Assembly (NCBI RefSeq): GCF_000236905.1
Contig: NC_016521.1
Coordinates: 496,001 to 560,000, forward strand
DNA from: Tetrapisispora phaffii CBS 4417
Taxonomy: Eukaryota; Ascomycota; Saccharomycetes; Saccharomycetales; Saccharomycetaceae
Reading direction: 5' to 3'
Length of the DNA stretch: 64,000 nt
Part shown: piece after piece, positions 40,432-51,108 of the stretch
How positions within the stretch are numbered: position 1 is the stretch's first letter
Layout of the letters: every line of letters begins with the position of its first letter
Notes under the pieces: generated by a model
What the model saw: only the letters and a program-made list of their open reading frames with translations
The model's database searches: none
What the model was told of the DNA's origin: nothing
Position numbers and translations under genes: made by a program

Positions 40432-41761
40432 CTTCTTCCTTTGGTGGGCTTCCTAAGAATCTTACTAGATTTTACACAAATTATGGTTCTATTTGCTCTG
40501 TTTTTTTCTGTCTAATTACTAACTTTCAAATTAAGGAGAAGATTTCTATGATCATACTCCAAATATTTTATATTCTTTAAATATATTCTTGAGCAGATTA
40601 TTCATTTTAATTCATTTTATACAAACGCTTCTTATAACAACCTAATATATATAATATTTGTTTCTATTTATCCTATACAGAAAACATACTAATATGAATT
40701 ACCTAAGACATTATGATTGTCTTCAGGATGCTGCGATGCCATCATAATATATTAATTAGATGGTCCCCGTTGGGACAACAGAATCATATTCTTGTGCAAA
40801 CAAATTCATTAAATGCAATGGTAATTAAGAATCTGGTGTTGACATGCAGCACAGGAATCTGTTAGAATTTAAAGTATTTATTAATGTTGTATGCTAAGCG
40901 GATACTCAGATGGATGTTTCTTAATTAACTGAGCCACCAGTTGCAGTTTTGTCAATCGTACATTAAGTATTGGTAAACAATTCTTTTTACCGAATCAAGA
41001 TCCATACGAGATGTATTTAGAATTTCTAGTGAAGAATGAACTTATACAAAGGTTATAGATATATAAGACAAAATATTGTTCACTTCACTGGTTACATATA
41101 TTATATATTTCTATATAGGCCGCATATAGAGAATTGCTCGATTGCGGTAACTAGAATATGTCTGACTTAACTACCAATAGTACTGAAGAGAGTAGCATCA
41201 CCTTGAATGTTGAGGTTCCGAATAACCACTTGCCCTTTTGACACTTTATTTAGTGTGGAAAAACAAACGTACAATCAGCTACATGTTCAATGGTATTGAC
41301 GTCGACTGGGTAGTTAAGTTATTCGTTAGTGTCCATAGTAGGTAAGGATTATAATATTTAATCTGATTGGTTCTCTTATTACATAAACTCAAATAGCAAA
41401 TGCTATTAGAATACTATTTTACACTATTACATTTGAGATTTAAATATCGTCATGTTCTGTCCCTTTTTTATGTCAGTTTATTTGAATTCATTCATTAAAC
41501 GACAGGTCAATTGAACGGGTTAAATGACTAGTAGATTATCCAGTTAAACAATAGATAGACTAAATTAACTAAGCAGTCCTTTATTAATTTTGAACTCCGT
41601 TTAACTCAACTACTTACAATTGTCAGGAATCTTAGATTTATAACAGAGGTTATGGGGACTATAATCCATTAGTTGTAAAGACAAATTGCAAGTAGCAGCG
41701 TTAAACGAAGTTTAAGATTAATAAACGATCTGTTAGTTTATTCAATTTATCTATCGTTCAA
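40432..41761. other. Intergenic ERG25 to LTR relics
   Basis: AT-rich, gene-poor. A sequence resembling an LTR start (TGTGGAAAAACAAAC at 41254) recalls the ends of the LTR further right. A 27-codon frame beginning at the ATG at 41158 could be a decayed gag start but is too short to judge. Confidence 0.35.
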
Positions 41762-42289
41762 TGTCAGAATTATTGTAGTGTATGTGACAGAACTAACTGT
41801 TTATGACACCTTGAGTTCGGAAACCACTAATCACGTACTAATTGTGGAGAAACAAGATTAAGTTGGCTAGTACCAACATCTAAGTGTGGAGTAACAAACC
41901 TATGTTGGTTAATCCCAATATCTAAGTTAGTGTCATTAGTCACGTTAGTTGCTTTAGTATAGTCCATCTTCGTAATAGTTAAATAATCGATTGGCCTTTT
42001 GTTAGTATATTTAAACAGTTCTATATAGAGTTAATGTCCTCTCTCTATATAAATTATCTCATGCTTGAGAGAACACATTACGTATTCAGTCATTCTCCTA
42101 AGATCTTTAGTGCTGTATTGTACATCTGTGTTTATCACGTAGCCATTTACATTGTAGTGAGAAGTTTCCATCTATCATTTGGAAGATTGTTCTAGAACTT
42201 TCTATCCAACTAATAAGTGATCAATTGGTTGTGAACTCAAAGTGTCAAAAACACTTAGTTCTGTCACATACACTACAATAATTCTGACA
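41762..42289. repeat. 33-base perfect inverted repeat flanking LTR-like sequence
   Basis: The 33 bases at 41762-41794 are the exact reverse complement of 42257-42289. The similarity continues more weakly inward for about 25 bases. I read the left copy as a fragment of an LTR in plus orientation, interrupted by a second LTR in minus orientation whose start contains the right copy. Confidence 0.75.
41843..41926. repeat. Two diverged 42-base tandem copies
   Basis: 41843-41884 and 41885-41926 align end to end with differences mainly in the middle. Both begin TGTGGAG(A/T)AACAA and end ATCTAAG. They form one end of the LTR-like unit, so the element's left boundary is ambiguous between 41843 and 41885. 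Confidence 0.7.
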
Positions 42290-42310
42290 ACATAAGCTTG
42301 TTTCTCCACA
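41843..42310 (-). mobile_element. Solo LTR-like relic of a Ty-type retrotransposon
   Basis: The ends are inverted repeats: TGTGGAGAAACAAG at 41843-41856 and its exact complement at 42297-42310, giving the TG...CA termini typical of LTRs. On the minus strand the interior includes a TATA-like stretch. The unit is 468 bases (426 if the left end is 41885), within the Ty LTR range, and ends 105 bases upstream of a tRNA gene, the favoured target zone of Ty1-class elements. I see no matching target-site duplication and no internal gag-pol, so an old solo LTR is the best reading. Confidence 0.55.
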
Positions 42311-42415
42311 GTGATTGTTAAAAAAGCAATTACAGGACTTCATAAACTTTTGGATAAAGTTTTAAGTAGTTACGGTAAAAGCTCCTGAAATGAGTCCGTT
42401 GTTCCTAAGAACTCA

Positions 42416-42511
42416 TCCTTGTTAGCTCAGTTGGTAGAGCGTTCGGCTTTTAAACATCATGTTTAAACCAAGGATACCGAAATGTCAGGGGTTCGAGCCC
42501 CCTATGAGGAG
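42416..42511 (+). tRNA. tK(UUU): tRNA-Lys (anticodon UUU) with 23-base intron
   Basis: All parts are readable: a 7-bp acceptor stem (TCCTTGT with ATGAGGA, discriminator G at 42511), A box TTAGCTCAGTTGGTAGAGC, an anticodon stem TTCGG/CCGAA with loop CTTTTAA, and a T arm GGGGTTCGAGCCCC that is also the B box. The exon length is 73 and the intron is 23 bases, placed between positions 37 and 38 as is standard. The anticodon UUU is encoded by TTT. S. cerevisiae tRNA-Lys(UUU) also has an intron of 23 bases. Confidence 0.97.
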
Positions 42512-42522
42512 TTCTTAACTTC

Positions 42523-42528
42523 TTTTTT
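42523..42528 (+). terminator. Pol III T-tract terminator of the tRNA-Lys gene
   Basis: Six consecutive T residues, 12 bases after the end of the mature tRNA, as expected for RNA polymerase III termination. Confidence 0.85.
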
Positions 42529-42838
42529 GCAAAAGTCACTATCACGTACATCAATTCAATTACAATTAACCAACGAAAATATATGGTTTACAATTTCACA
42601 TCTTAGAATGACACACTTGTTATTTATTTAATATGGCACAACTATTTGTATATGTACATTATTTCGTTTATAAAAAATGAAAATTTATAGTAATATTTTG
42701 TAGAAAATTTATGATAATATTGACATATTTTCAAATATAAGAATGTCAGAATTAAATGCAACACAGAAATGACTTTTAGCCTGTGTATATATGCGTTCAA
42801 AAATTTATATAACAATCGAAATTGGTTTGTTGTTAATT
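42529..42838. other. Intergenic tRNA to SEC61 3' end
   Basis: About 310 AT-rich bases with the SEC61 3' untranslated region; no gene seen. Confidence 0.45.
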
Positions 42839-44275
42839 TTACATTAATTCTGAAATACCAGAAACTAATTTATCACTAAAACCACCTTCTCTAGCGGCAG
42901 CTTCATAGTAACCATAAATAGTAGTGGTGGCCATTAAAATGGAAGTACCAGAACCCAAAGTGCCTAAGAAATCAGAGCCAATAGATAAAGCACCAATAGT
43001 GATACCACCTAAAGCAGCAGCTGTTGGGATAATTCTTTTCAATTCTCTGTAAACGTTAGATTCTCTCTTACCATTGATGACTAAACCATCATCTTTGAAT
43101 TGTTTAGCGACATCACGTGGAGAAGAACCAGAAATTTCAATCCAAGTCTTGGAGAAAATAGCACAAGTACCTAAAACGAATGAAACGTACACAACAAACT
43201 TAATTGGGTCTAATGGAATTTCCATCAATGAAGTTGGAGGTTGAATGTAATAAGCCAAACCACTTAAAGCCATTTGATTTTGAGTACCTGGTTTAACACC
43301 CCAAACACCTAATAAGTTCACGAATGGGTTAGATGGGAACCTTTGGTATAAAATTTGAGAGATCAAAAAAATGTTAGAAGATAAAGCAGATTGTAGCATA
43401 ATTGGAGTGTTGGAAGTGTAGAATAACTTAATTGGGTAGCTGCCTAAGTGACCTCTAACTCTTGTGGATCTGACTGGAATTTCATAACGGAAACCTTGTA
43501 AATATAAAACAAATAGGAAGACGAAGATTGTGGCTAAAACTTGGAACATATTTGGTAAGTTCTTTCTGTAGAAAGCTTCAACAAGAGCTCTCTTTTTATC
43601 TTTTCTGACAGCTAATAAATGGAATAAAGCGATAATAGCACCTTCGAATTCAGTACCACGGCCAGTATCGACAGTAGTTGGAGCAAAAGCTTTCCAGAAG
43701 ATGTTTTCAGCAATATTAGTAGCAGTAAAGATAGAGATACCAGAACCTAAACCGTAACCCTTTGATAATAGTTCATCTAGTAATAAAACGATGAAAGAAG
43801 CAAAAATCAATTGGAAGATTAAAATTAAAGAAATAGCTAAACCGATGTCACTTGGGGCACCGTAATTACCACTGGCAACAACAACAACAGCTTGACCCAA
43901 TGTTAAAATGATGGCACAAACTCTTTGAGCAGTACTGAATAATTCACGGTCCTCTTTGTTTTGCATATTAACTTGTAATAATTGAGTACCTTGCAAAAAT
44001 TGGAAAATCATAGAAGATGTAATGATTGGCGTAACACCCAATTCCATTAATGTACCACGATTGGAAGCCAACATAGCACGTAACCAATATAATGGATCAG
44101 CAGTTTCGCTACTGATAATACCATATAGAGGAATTTGACCTAAAACTAAAAAGATCAACAGAGAGACACCGGTCCAAATTAATTTTTGATTGTATGGAAC
44201 CTTTCTTTCTGGGGCAATGACTTCAGGCAAGAAAGATTCAAATGGTTTAAATAGATCAAGTAGACGACCAGACAT
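42839..44275 (-). CDS. SEC61: Sec61 translocon alpha subunit
   Basis: A 478-residue multi-spanning ER protein (480 in S. cerevisiae), the pore of the protein-conducting channel. The start [20 protein letters not shown] is conserved, the plug region [20 protein letters not shown] follows the first span, and the SecY/Sec61 signatures [17 protein letters not shown] and [17 protein letters not shown] are present. About ten hydrophobic segments are visible. SSH1, the paralogue, is less similar in the start and plug. In S. cerevisiae SEC61 is YLR378C. Relative to its former neighbours here (CSR1, ELO3) it is in the opposite orientation to that expected, so a local rearrangement is implied. Codon bias is strong, indicating high expression. 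Confidence 0.96.
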   Translation of the reverse strand: MSGRLLDLFKPFESFLPEVIAPERKVPYNQKLIWTGVSLLIFLVLGQIPLYGIISSETADPLYWLRAMLASNRGTLMELGVTPIITSSMIFQFLQGTQLLQVNMQNKEDRELFSTAQRVCAIILTLGQAVVVVASGNYGAPSDIGLAISLILIFQLIFASFIVLLLDELLSKGYGLGSGISIFTATNIAENIFWKAFAPTTVDTGRGTEFEGAIIALFHLLAVRKDKKRALVEAFYRKNLPNMFQVLATIFVFLFVLYLQGFRYEIPVRSTRVRGHLGSYPIKLFYTSNTPIMLQSALSSNIFLISQILYQRFPSNPFVNLLGVWGVKPGTQNQMALSGLAYYIQPPTSLMEIPLDPIKFVVYVSFVLGTCAIFSKTWIEISGSSPRDVAKQFKDDGLVINGKRESNVYRELKRIIPTAAALGGITIGALSIGSDFLGTLGSGTSILMATTTIYGYYEAAAREGGFSDKLVSGISELM

Positions 44276-44604
44276 ATTTGCGGATATTGATTAGATGTAT
44301 GATATTCTAGTGATTTGAAAGAAAAAAATAAATACAATAGAAAGTTTTATAAATTGATAGAAGCTTAAAACGACGAAAATATAAGTTCTGTTTTGAGTTA
44401 ATTACCTTATCCTTCTTCCTCGTGTGGTTTTTTTAATAAAAATTAGTATAGATATGGATTATTTAAATGAAATCGACCTAATTGATTCAATAAATACACA
44501 ACCTTTCTTTCTAAAGTTTTTTCTTTGTTCCTATAAATTATTAGGAATTGATACTACTAAAATAGTCAATATAATAATGGAATTCAATTGCAATTGATAG
44601 TAAT

Positions 44605-44639
<35 letters not shown>

Positions 44640-45513
44640 CTAATGAGCAATTATGAAACAATGTAATATTAAGAACAACTAAGTAATAAATCGCTGCTAA
44701 AAGAACAAAAAACACTGGAAATGTTTTGAAAAGCGACCACGTCAAACATTTTTACAATTTTTAAAAATTATAAAATGGCTTTACTATTTCGTAGGACATG
44801 ATTTGATACCAAGCGATGATTATAAGTTACAGACGGGTGTACACCTGAGTTGAGAGGCTTTGGAGGAAGGTTTGGACAGACTCTAGCATAAATATAAGTT
44901 TAGAGGAAAGGTGATATAGTTCAATGAATTGAAAGTCATTTACAATACATCTGAACTATATCTGGGGTACAGCATTTTGTTTTTAGTTTTGTAATTTTGT
45001 CATAGGAGGAGGTTAACATGCATGATTTCACTGTTGCAGCATTGGACGGTAAATGACACTATTTATTGCTGTTGTGTTGATGGTGTTGCACAAGTATTCA
45101 GAGGCATCCATAAAATCTATGAAGTATGCCTTGAAATTCTTGTGTCTTTGTAAAGTGTCTAAATTTTGTTGGATATCATAGTAATGTTAAATATATAATA
45201 TGTATTTACTGTCATCTTTGAGAAGACAATATCACTTTGTATTTGTGAAGGGGGTCTGTGTTTATATACATAAATATATATTATTGTCAAGTTTTAAATG
45301 ATGGAGAATGCAGATGTATCTCTTGATTAATGAAGGTGTTGGTAAATTAGGAATGTGTAGCAATGGATGAGCAACAAGAAAAATAGTAGTGCGGCCAGTT
45401 GTTGGGTATAACGGATTTGAGTCTCAATATAAAGATCTCACAATAAAAAAATGCAATGTCATTAGATGATTTGGAAGTATGTCCGCAGATGCACGTCTTG
45501 CATAGCAAGTACC
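44276..45513. other. Intergenic MCH1 3' side to SEC61 5' side
   Basis: A 1238-base spacer holding the SEC61 promoter. A CA run merging into a TA run (44605-44639) is the only repeat. No gene, tRNA or LTR seen. Confidence 0.5.
44605..44639. repeat. CA/TA compound microsatellite
   Basis: About seven AC units pass directly into about ten AT units, 330 bases upstream of SEC61. Confidence 0.85.
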
Positions 45514-46941
45514 TCAGGAACTTCTCTTTTTCCAGTTGTGAATAACATATAGGGATAGCAAAAATCCAAGGATAATTTCAATGTTCACATATCCATAGAA
45601 TTCAGATATACAAGATGCCTTTGACCTTGTATTCGAACATTTAGAGTCATAAATTTCCCCAAATCTTTTGAAGCTATAAGTAGCACCTAACGCTGGACCA
45701 ATCATCATGACACCATAGACTGTCCCAAATAAATCTTTACCATATATATTTAATAACAGTGTGGGATACATGGTAAACAATGCTCCATTACAAATTCCTG
45801 ACAATGACGACATAGCATATAGCTCTGTTTCGGTGTTCATGCCATTTGAAGTAATTGTTAGTCTCAAAATATAAAGTTGACTAAATAATGCCAGAACAAT
45901 ATAAATTAGTAACGTACTGTGAAGATTCTTGTTTCGTTTTGTCAATGCTTCCGTTATTAGTCCAGCTATTATTCTTGTTCCTGTAGAGAAAAACGAATAT
46001 ACCGATAATATGGCCCCTGATTCGTTATAGAAAGAATTTTTTGAAGTTAAAAGATCAGCAACCATGTACATATTGGCAACAAACGTTTCTAATGGTCCTA
46101 AAACCAAAAATACTGAAATTAGGAAGTAATATGTATTTGGATCTTTTAAAAATTGCATTTGCTTATTCTTGATTTCTGTTTGGTGATTATATGATTCATC
46201 TACTGATAGCAATGCTTCTAATTCACCATATTCCTCATCTTTCTGATTGTGTAGCATCGATAGCACAGCTGTAGAAATCCAAGCGAGTAATCCTACTACC
46301 ACATAACTCGCAGCCAAAAATTTAAAGACTCTAGATAAGTTCAATAATGGTTCATTTTCATTCCAAAACCAACGTAATCTTAATATTTGAGAACCTACTA
46401 AAGAGGATAACCCAAAAAATGTTGTGGGTAAACTGATTGACAATAAATTCCTATTTGGATATAACTTGGCACAAGTCAACAATGCAGAAAAATACATTGC
46501 ACTTGTTGCTACGCCAATGGTACCAAAGCAAACTAATATTGGAATAAAATTTGAAGATATGGGGATATTAACCTCTTCCTGATACATTTTGGAATTATAA
46601 TCATATGATAAATATAAATAGGACGGTGCCAGTCCAAGAATTGCCATAAAATTCAACGTAATAGGACCATGAAGATCCGCTATAACGCCTAGAATGCATG
46701 GCGACAAGTACATGGAAAGTGTTATGACACTTGCTATAGTGTTAATTTGTTTCGATGTGTAATGTAGTTGAGCTTGCCATGAAGATGTAAATAATGAAAT
46801 TAATGTAACAAAACCTGATGTCACTGCAGCCAATAAAGAAAATATGTAACCAACTCGGCATGAGCTCTTGTTTGACAATATTTTAGGTATCGATAGCCTT
46901 ATATGATACGATAGGTAATGCTCTATGTTAGATCTTACCAT
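45514..46941 (-). CDS. MCH1: Mch1, monocarboxylate-transporter-like major facilitator protein
   Basis: A 475-residue membrane protein (486 in S. cerevisiae) with about twelve hydrophobic segments and a hydrophilic central loop around residues 230-265 (NQKDEEYGELEALLSVDE). Early segments include GYIFSLLAAVTSGFVTLIS and ITLSMYLSPCILGVIADLHG, typical of the Nod1/MCT-like branch of the major facilitator superfamily. The yeast protein resembles monocarboxylate permeases, but transport of such acids has not been shown for it; its substrate cannot be told from sequence. Position matches YDL054C, next to PBP4 and SLC1. Confidence 0.9.
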   Translation of the reverse strand: MVRSNIEHYLSYHIRLSIPKILSNKSSCRVGYIFSLLAAVTSGFVTLISLFTSSWQAQLHYTSKQINTIASVITLSMYLSPCILGVIADLHGPITLNFMAILGLAPSYLYLSYDYNSKMYQEEVNIPISSNFIPILVCFGTIGVATSAMYFSALLTCAKLYPNRNLLSISLPTTFFGLSSLVGSQILRLRWFWNENEPLLNLSRVFKFLAASYVVVGLLAWISTAVLSMLHNQKDEEYGELEALLSVDESYNHQTEIKNKQMQFLKDPNTYYFLISVFLVLGPLETFVANMYMVADLLTSKNSFYNESGAILSVYSFFSTGTRIIAGLITEALTKRNKNLHSTLLIYIVLALFSQLYILRLTITSNGMNTETELYAMSSLSGICNGALFTMYPTLLLNIYGKDLFGTVYGVMMIGPALGATYSFKRFGEIYDSKCSNTRSKASCISEFYGYVNIEIILGFLLSLYVIHNWKKRSS

Positions 46942-47521
46942 TCTGCTTTTAATAGAAATTTGTTAAGAGGAAGTCAAACCCCTTCCAACTAATGTGACGT
47001 GGATAGCTCTTTTATTATGGATTCAGTTTAAACCATAAACTCCGTATTGTATTCAGTATACCATTCTTTATATAAACCACTTAAATTTTTAATTTTAATA
47101 TCAAAATACATCATTTGTTTTAATCAATTTCCTAAATTAGCAAGTCCGCCTCTAGCAAACCCTTCTTAAAAGAGATGTGCTTGTTAACAATATAATACTT
47201 TTTTGGAAGGTATGTAAAATGATCTTCAAGGAAAGCAGAGCAACAAAACCAACAATCCAATAGATAGAATGCATTAATTACTATAATTTGAGTTATAATT
47301 TTTGCATGTTACGGTAAATAAGGTTATGAGAGCATAGCATTAGATTTATGTTCAGTTTCTACAATTGAAGTTAAAATAAAGAAGTCTATACATATATATA
47401 TTTCAACGGACAGAATTTGATATTGATATAATTTGATGTGCAGCTATTGAGTATTAAGATAATATAAAAAGGTTTGATTCTCTAGTATCAAATGATGTTT
47501 TAGTAGTGATGAATCATTTTC
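46942..47521. other. Intergenic PBP4 3' side to MCH1 5' side
   Basis: A 580-base AT-rich spacer with the MCH1 promoter. No further feature recognised. Confidence 0.45.
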
Positions 47522-47993
47522 TCATGCTTTTAATGTTTTTGCCACGTCAGTTAGACAGCCAAACTTTTTATTTTTATTTTTACTTCCAACAGTATCCCAA
47601 TTAGAAGATTCTTGAGCTTTATTTTCATTAATATTTGTTAGACCCTGGATACCTTTTTCCTCTAAGGCCACATTTTTTTGAGAATTGTAACTATCAAACA
47701 ATTTCTTCATATATGATCTCACCTCTTCTCTATTGTATGGAGCTTTTGCAGTGACATTGGACAATTTTTGTTTTTTTATTGTTAGATGTTTTATTGTTGT
47801 TTGTGTCGCTAGAGGGTTGGTTTTTGGAAATATTAGTTAGATTTGTTGATGCTTTTGAACCTGCACTGCTCTGATTAGATTTGACAGTCTTAGTAATATT
47901 TTTCGATGCAGCTTGTGCCCACCCAGTAAGTTTTTGTTGGGGAGCAGGGTTGGATAGTGAGACTTTAGATATTGTATTGGTAATAGTAGTCAT
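47522..47993 (-). CDS. PBP4: Pbp4-like protein, interrupted by a +1 frameshift
   Basis: Two overlapping minus-strand frames together make one gene. The first (start 47993) encodes MTTITNTISKVSLSN and the family motif KLTGWAQAASK. The second (from about 47763 down) encodes PYNREEVRSYMKKLFDSY and ends WDTVGSKNKNKKFGCL. S. cerevisiae Pbp4 (185 residues, YDL053C, a Pbp1-binding protein) has all these motifs in one frame in the same order. The break lies at a run of seven A on the coding strand (47771-47777). With one A fewer, the frames join into about 156 residues without further change. I favour a sequencing or assembly error at the homopolymer. A genuine pseudogene or programmed frameshift is possible. 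Confidence 0.85.
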
Positions 47994-48511
47994 GATATAT
48001 GTTTGATGCTTGTTAAATTACAGTTTATCGAGAAAGAAAAAAAAAAAAAAAAAGTAAGAAGAAATAGATGATAAATAAATGAAGAGGCAATAAAAAAAAT
48101 AAAGTAGGAAATATTCACTAGAAAGGTCCTGGTAAATTTTCAAAAAGTTTAATGATATTAGAGAAGCTAACTTAGTTTCAGCAGTTACCTTAGGTACAAT
48201 ACAGCAAACAGATCTTTAAACTAAATAAATTAAAATTAAATTACCTTAAACTAAAATAGGTTCTTCTTCATAAATATAACATGATCTCTTTACATAAATT
48301 TTATATCAAATGATAAAGAAAGAAAATAAATGTCACGTGCCATACGATTATAATGCAATGGCGTCCATGGAGAGAGGTAGCTTGCCATCAAATAAGGTAA
48401 ATAGGATGTAGTTACAGACGGTTGTTTTAGATTAAGTCCAACTTATATTTACATTTACTGTTCCTCTAGTAATTTATAGACATGATTATATTATTTAATA
48501 CATTATAGTCA
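47994..48511. promoter_or_regulatory. PBP4 upstream region and SLC1 3' side
   Basis: A 518-base spacer with an A-rich tract just before PBP4 (about 48034-48052) and a CACGTG at 48334-48339 in a GTCACGTG context, suitable for Cbf1. Confidence 0.45.
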
Positions 48512-49495
48512 CTATTTTGTGTCATCGGAGTCGTCATTACCTACTGTGGAAAAGGAGTTCTCTGATGCTGATTTGAGTTGCGAAACTTTGTCTTCAACTA
48601 CAGTGGCTTCTGTTCCTTCCGACACAGGAGGTTCTGGGGATGTGTTAGATGTAGAAACTTCTTCGACCTCTTCATTTTCGTCAGTCTCTGGGGGGTCGTC
48701 GGCTGCTTCCGTTGTGGTTGTATCAGTTCTTTTTATACTAGCACTGGTTTCACAGAACCCTAGTTCCTTCAACTCTTTCAACATCTTTTCTTGAACTTTG
48801 TTTGCAAAGTCAGCAACTTCTTCAGATTTTAGATCTTGGGTGGAAATTGGGTCTAAAACTTTAACCACGATGTTACCACGGTTGAAAATAGAATGCTTTT
48901 TATTAAATAGGTTGCTGGTATTTGAGACAACTACTGGGACTATTGGAATTTTACCTTGTTGGGCCATATGGAATGCACCTTTCTTGAATGGAAGCATTTC
49001 TAGTTGCTCAGAACTACATCTTGTACCTTCAGGGAAAACCCATAGAGCTCTCTTTTGAACTAAAACGTTAAATAGAGAATTTTTCATAGCGACAATACTA
49101 CTGGCCCCATTCTTTCTATCTAAGAATAAAGTACCACTTAAAGACATATACCAACCTAAAAATGGGACATATTTTAAAGATTTCTTGGCAGTAACTGTAC
49201 AATTCCGAGGGAAACATTTACCGATCACCATGATGTCCAACGCACTCTGGTGATTTGAAACAAAAATACATGGTAGATTTTCTAAGTTTTGAGGAGATGT
49301 CACTTTAACATCGATTCCAAGCAAAGTTCTATACATATAATAAAAGAACCTAGCAGTAGCCCATTGTGCGATATATTTTTTACCTACAATTGATAATATA
49401 ATTGATGCAAACACCCCAACTACCGAACTGCAAGATACCACGATAAATGACAAAAAAGATTTGTAGTAAAATTTGATCTTATTTATAAAACCCAT
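48512..49495 (-). CDS. SLC1: 1-acyl-sn-glycerol-3-phosphate acyltransferase
   Basis: A 327-residue membrane enzyme (303 in S. cerevisiae) that converts lysophosphatidic acid to phosphatidic acid. The catalytic HX4D motif is NHQSALD near residue 77, and the substrate-binding FPEGTR follows at about residue 155 with GTLFLDRKN between. One or two N-terminal hydrophobic segments (about residues 8-35) anchor it in the ER or lipid droplet. The last 70 residues are an acidic Ser/Thr/Glu tail longer than in S. cerevisiae and probably disordered. Position matches YDL052C and it is divergent from LHP1 as in that species. Confidence 0.95.
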   Translation of the reverse strand: MGFINKIKFYYKSFLSFIVVSCSSVVGVFASIILSIVGKKYIAQWATARFFYYMYRTLLGIDVKVTSPQNLENLPCIFVSNHQSALDIMVIGKCFPRNCTVTAKKSLKYVPFLGWYMSLSGTLFLDRKNGASSIVAMKNSLFNVLVQKRALWVFPEGTRCSSEQLEMLPFKKGAFHMAQQGKIPIVPVVVSNTSNLFNKKHSIFNRGNIVVKVLDPISTQDLKSEEVADFANKVQEKMLKELKELGFCETSASIKRTDTTTTEAADDPPETDENEEVEEVSTSNTSPEPPVSEGTEATVVEDKVSQLKSASENSFSTVGNDDSDDTK

Positions 49496-50038
49496 ATTGA
49501 TGCAATCTATAGGTTATCAACTTTCAAGTTCTGTTTATAAATCAGTTCCACAATATTATTCGTATGTTAACAGCTCATTAGAATTATGACGGAAGAGAAA
49601 CCTAAAACTAACCACTAATTCAATTTCAAACATAATTCCTATCGTAAATAAAAGCTTTAAATACTGCAGCCTATTCGAAAGTAGTGAGCAGTGTTCACCT
49701 TAGGTTGTATCTCCAACTGTTAGGTTGTTAACCAAAACAACATGTATATGTAGATGTGTATCTATTACACTATCTGCTCTCACCAGGCACGAAACCTCAT
49801 CGCAATAATTGAAATTTCGTTGTTGGTGAAAAAAATTTGAAGAGATCAAGATTCTATATGAAATTTAGATGATATTTGAAAGATAATAAGTGGTGATTAC
49901 TCTTTTATGCGGAATCTAAAGAGCTAAGGATTGCAACTGCATTTTAGCTGCCAGGAGGTGTGATTCAAGTTTTTGCTCTTTGTTGAGATCAATCAAGAAA
50001 CTCGGAATATTTAACTCTATTTATATACACATATTTCC
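49496..50038. promoter_or_regulatory. Divergent SLC1 / LHP1 promoter
   Basis: A 543-base spacer between divergent starts; AT-rich, no specific site I can name. Confidence 0.4.
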
Positions 50039-50818
50039 ATGTCAGAAGATAATTTAGTGACACCAGTCAGCGAACAACCAAGGCGTAACTCATTTGCAAC
50101 CATTGAGTTTACTCCAGAGGTTTCCAAGCAATGTCTGAAACAATTGGAGTTTTACTTTTCAGAATTCAACTTCCCATATGATAAATTTTTACGTACCACT
50201 GCTGAAAAGAATGATGGTTGGGTTCCAATTAGTACTATTGCCACTTTCAACCGTATGAAAAAATATAGACCTGTCGATAAAGTAATTGAAGCGTTACATG
50301 CATCTGAAATCCTAGAAGTTTCCGAAGATGGTGAAAATACTAGAAGACGTGTTCCATTAGATTTAAGTGCCACTAGAAATGCAAGAATTGAACAAAGTAG
50401 ACGTACCTTGGCAATCATGAACTTCCCAACGGATAAAGAACATGAAAAAATTACAGATGCCCAAGAAAAAATTGAATCTTTTTTCCATAAGTTAGCCACT
50501 GTTAATCAAGTTCGTTTGAGAAGGGCTCAACGCAAAAACTTCAGCGGTACAGTTTTAGTTGAATTTAAAACACAAGAAGAAGCTGATAAATTTCTTACAA
50601 CATATACTGGAGAAGGTGCCGAAGATTTATCATATGAAGGTCGTAAATTAGATGTCTTAACAAAAAAGCAATTTGAATTACAAAGGGAAGCTACCAACTC
50701 GAAGAACTTCAGTGGTGCAGGTCAAAGATCAAGATCATTTACTGGTCGTAGAAAAAATATGCCAGTAGTCAAATCACCAAAAAATGGAACTGAATCAGAA
50801 TCTGCTATTACCGAATAA
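50039..50818 (+). CDS. LHP1: La-motif RNA chaperone Lhp1
   Basis: A 259-residue protein (275 in S. cerevisiae). The La motif spans about residues 25-115 ([20 protein letters not shown], then [18 protein letters not shown]). An RRM follows at about 120-215 ([11 protein letters not shown] and [19 protein letters not shown], the RNP-type strands). It ends in a basic tail with [10 protein letters not shown]. The La protein binds UUU-OH ends of new Pol III transcripts and protects pre-tRNAs in the nucleus. Position and orientation match YDL051W. Confidence 0.95.
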   Translation: MSEDNLVTPVSEQPRRNSFATIEFTPEVSKQCLKQLEFYFSEFNFPYDKFLRTTAEKNDGWVPISTIATFNRMKKYRPVDKVIEALHASEILEVSEDGENTRRRVPLDLSATRNARIEQSRRTLAIMNFPTDKEHEKITDAQEKIESFFHKLATVNQVRLRRAQRKNFSGTVLVEFKTQEEADKFLTTYTGEGAEDLSYEGRKLDVLTKKQFELQREATNSKNFSGAGQRSRSFTGRRKNMPVVKSPKNGTESESAITE

Positions 50819-51108
50819 TGATCGATTTAAAATTATATAATATTTAACACCATTATAATTTATTCGAATTTACTATCTTTCTGAATTTTTTGGATTTTGA
50901 CATATTTTGTCATTTATTAAGGTGACATGATGCATGAATAAGTTTGTATTACACTTATTTCTCCATTATATAGTGAAAGTATATATACATATATAATATA
51001 AATAATAATAAATTAACTGTGATTCCTCAAATTATCAATAGAGGTTAATCTATCATTTGATGCAAAGATATATTTATATGACGATACTTAGTTTTATTTG
51101 AATACATA

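Noticed and set aside
41158..41241. 27-codon frame as a gag start of a Ty element
   Set aside because: Too short to match any family, ends in an in-frame stop, and no primer-binding site follows an LTR end upstream.
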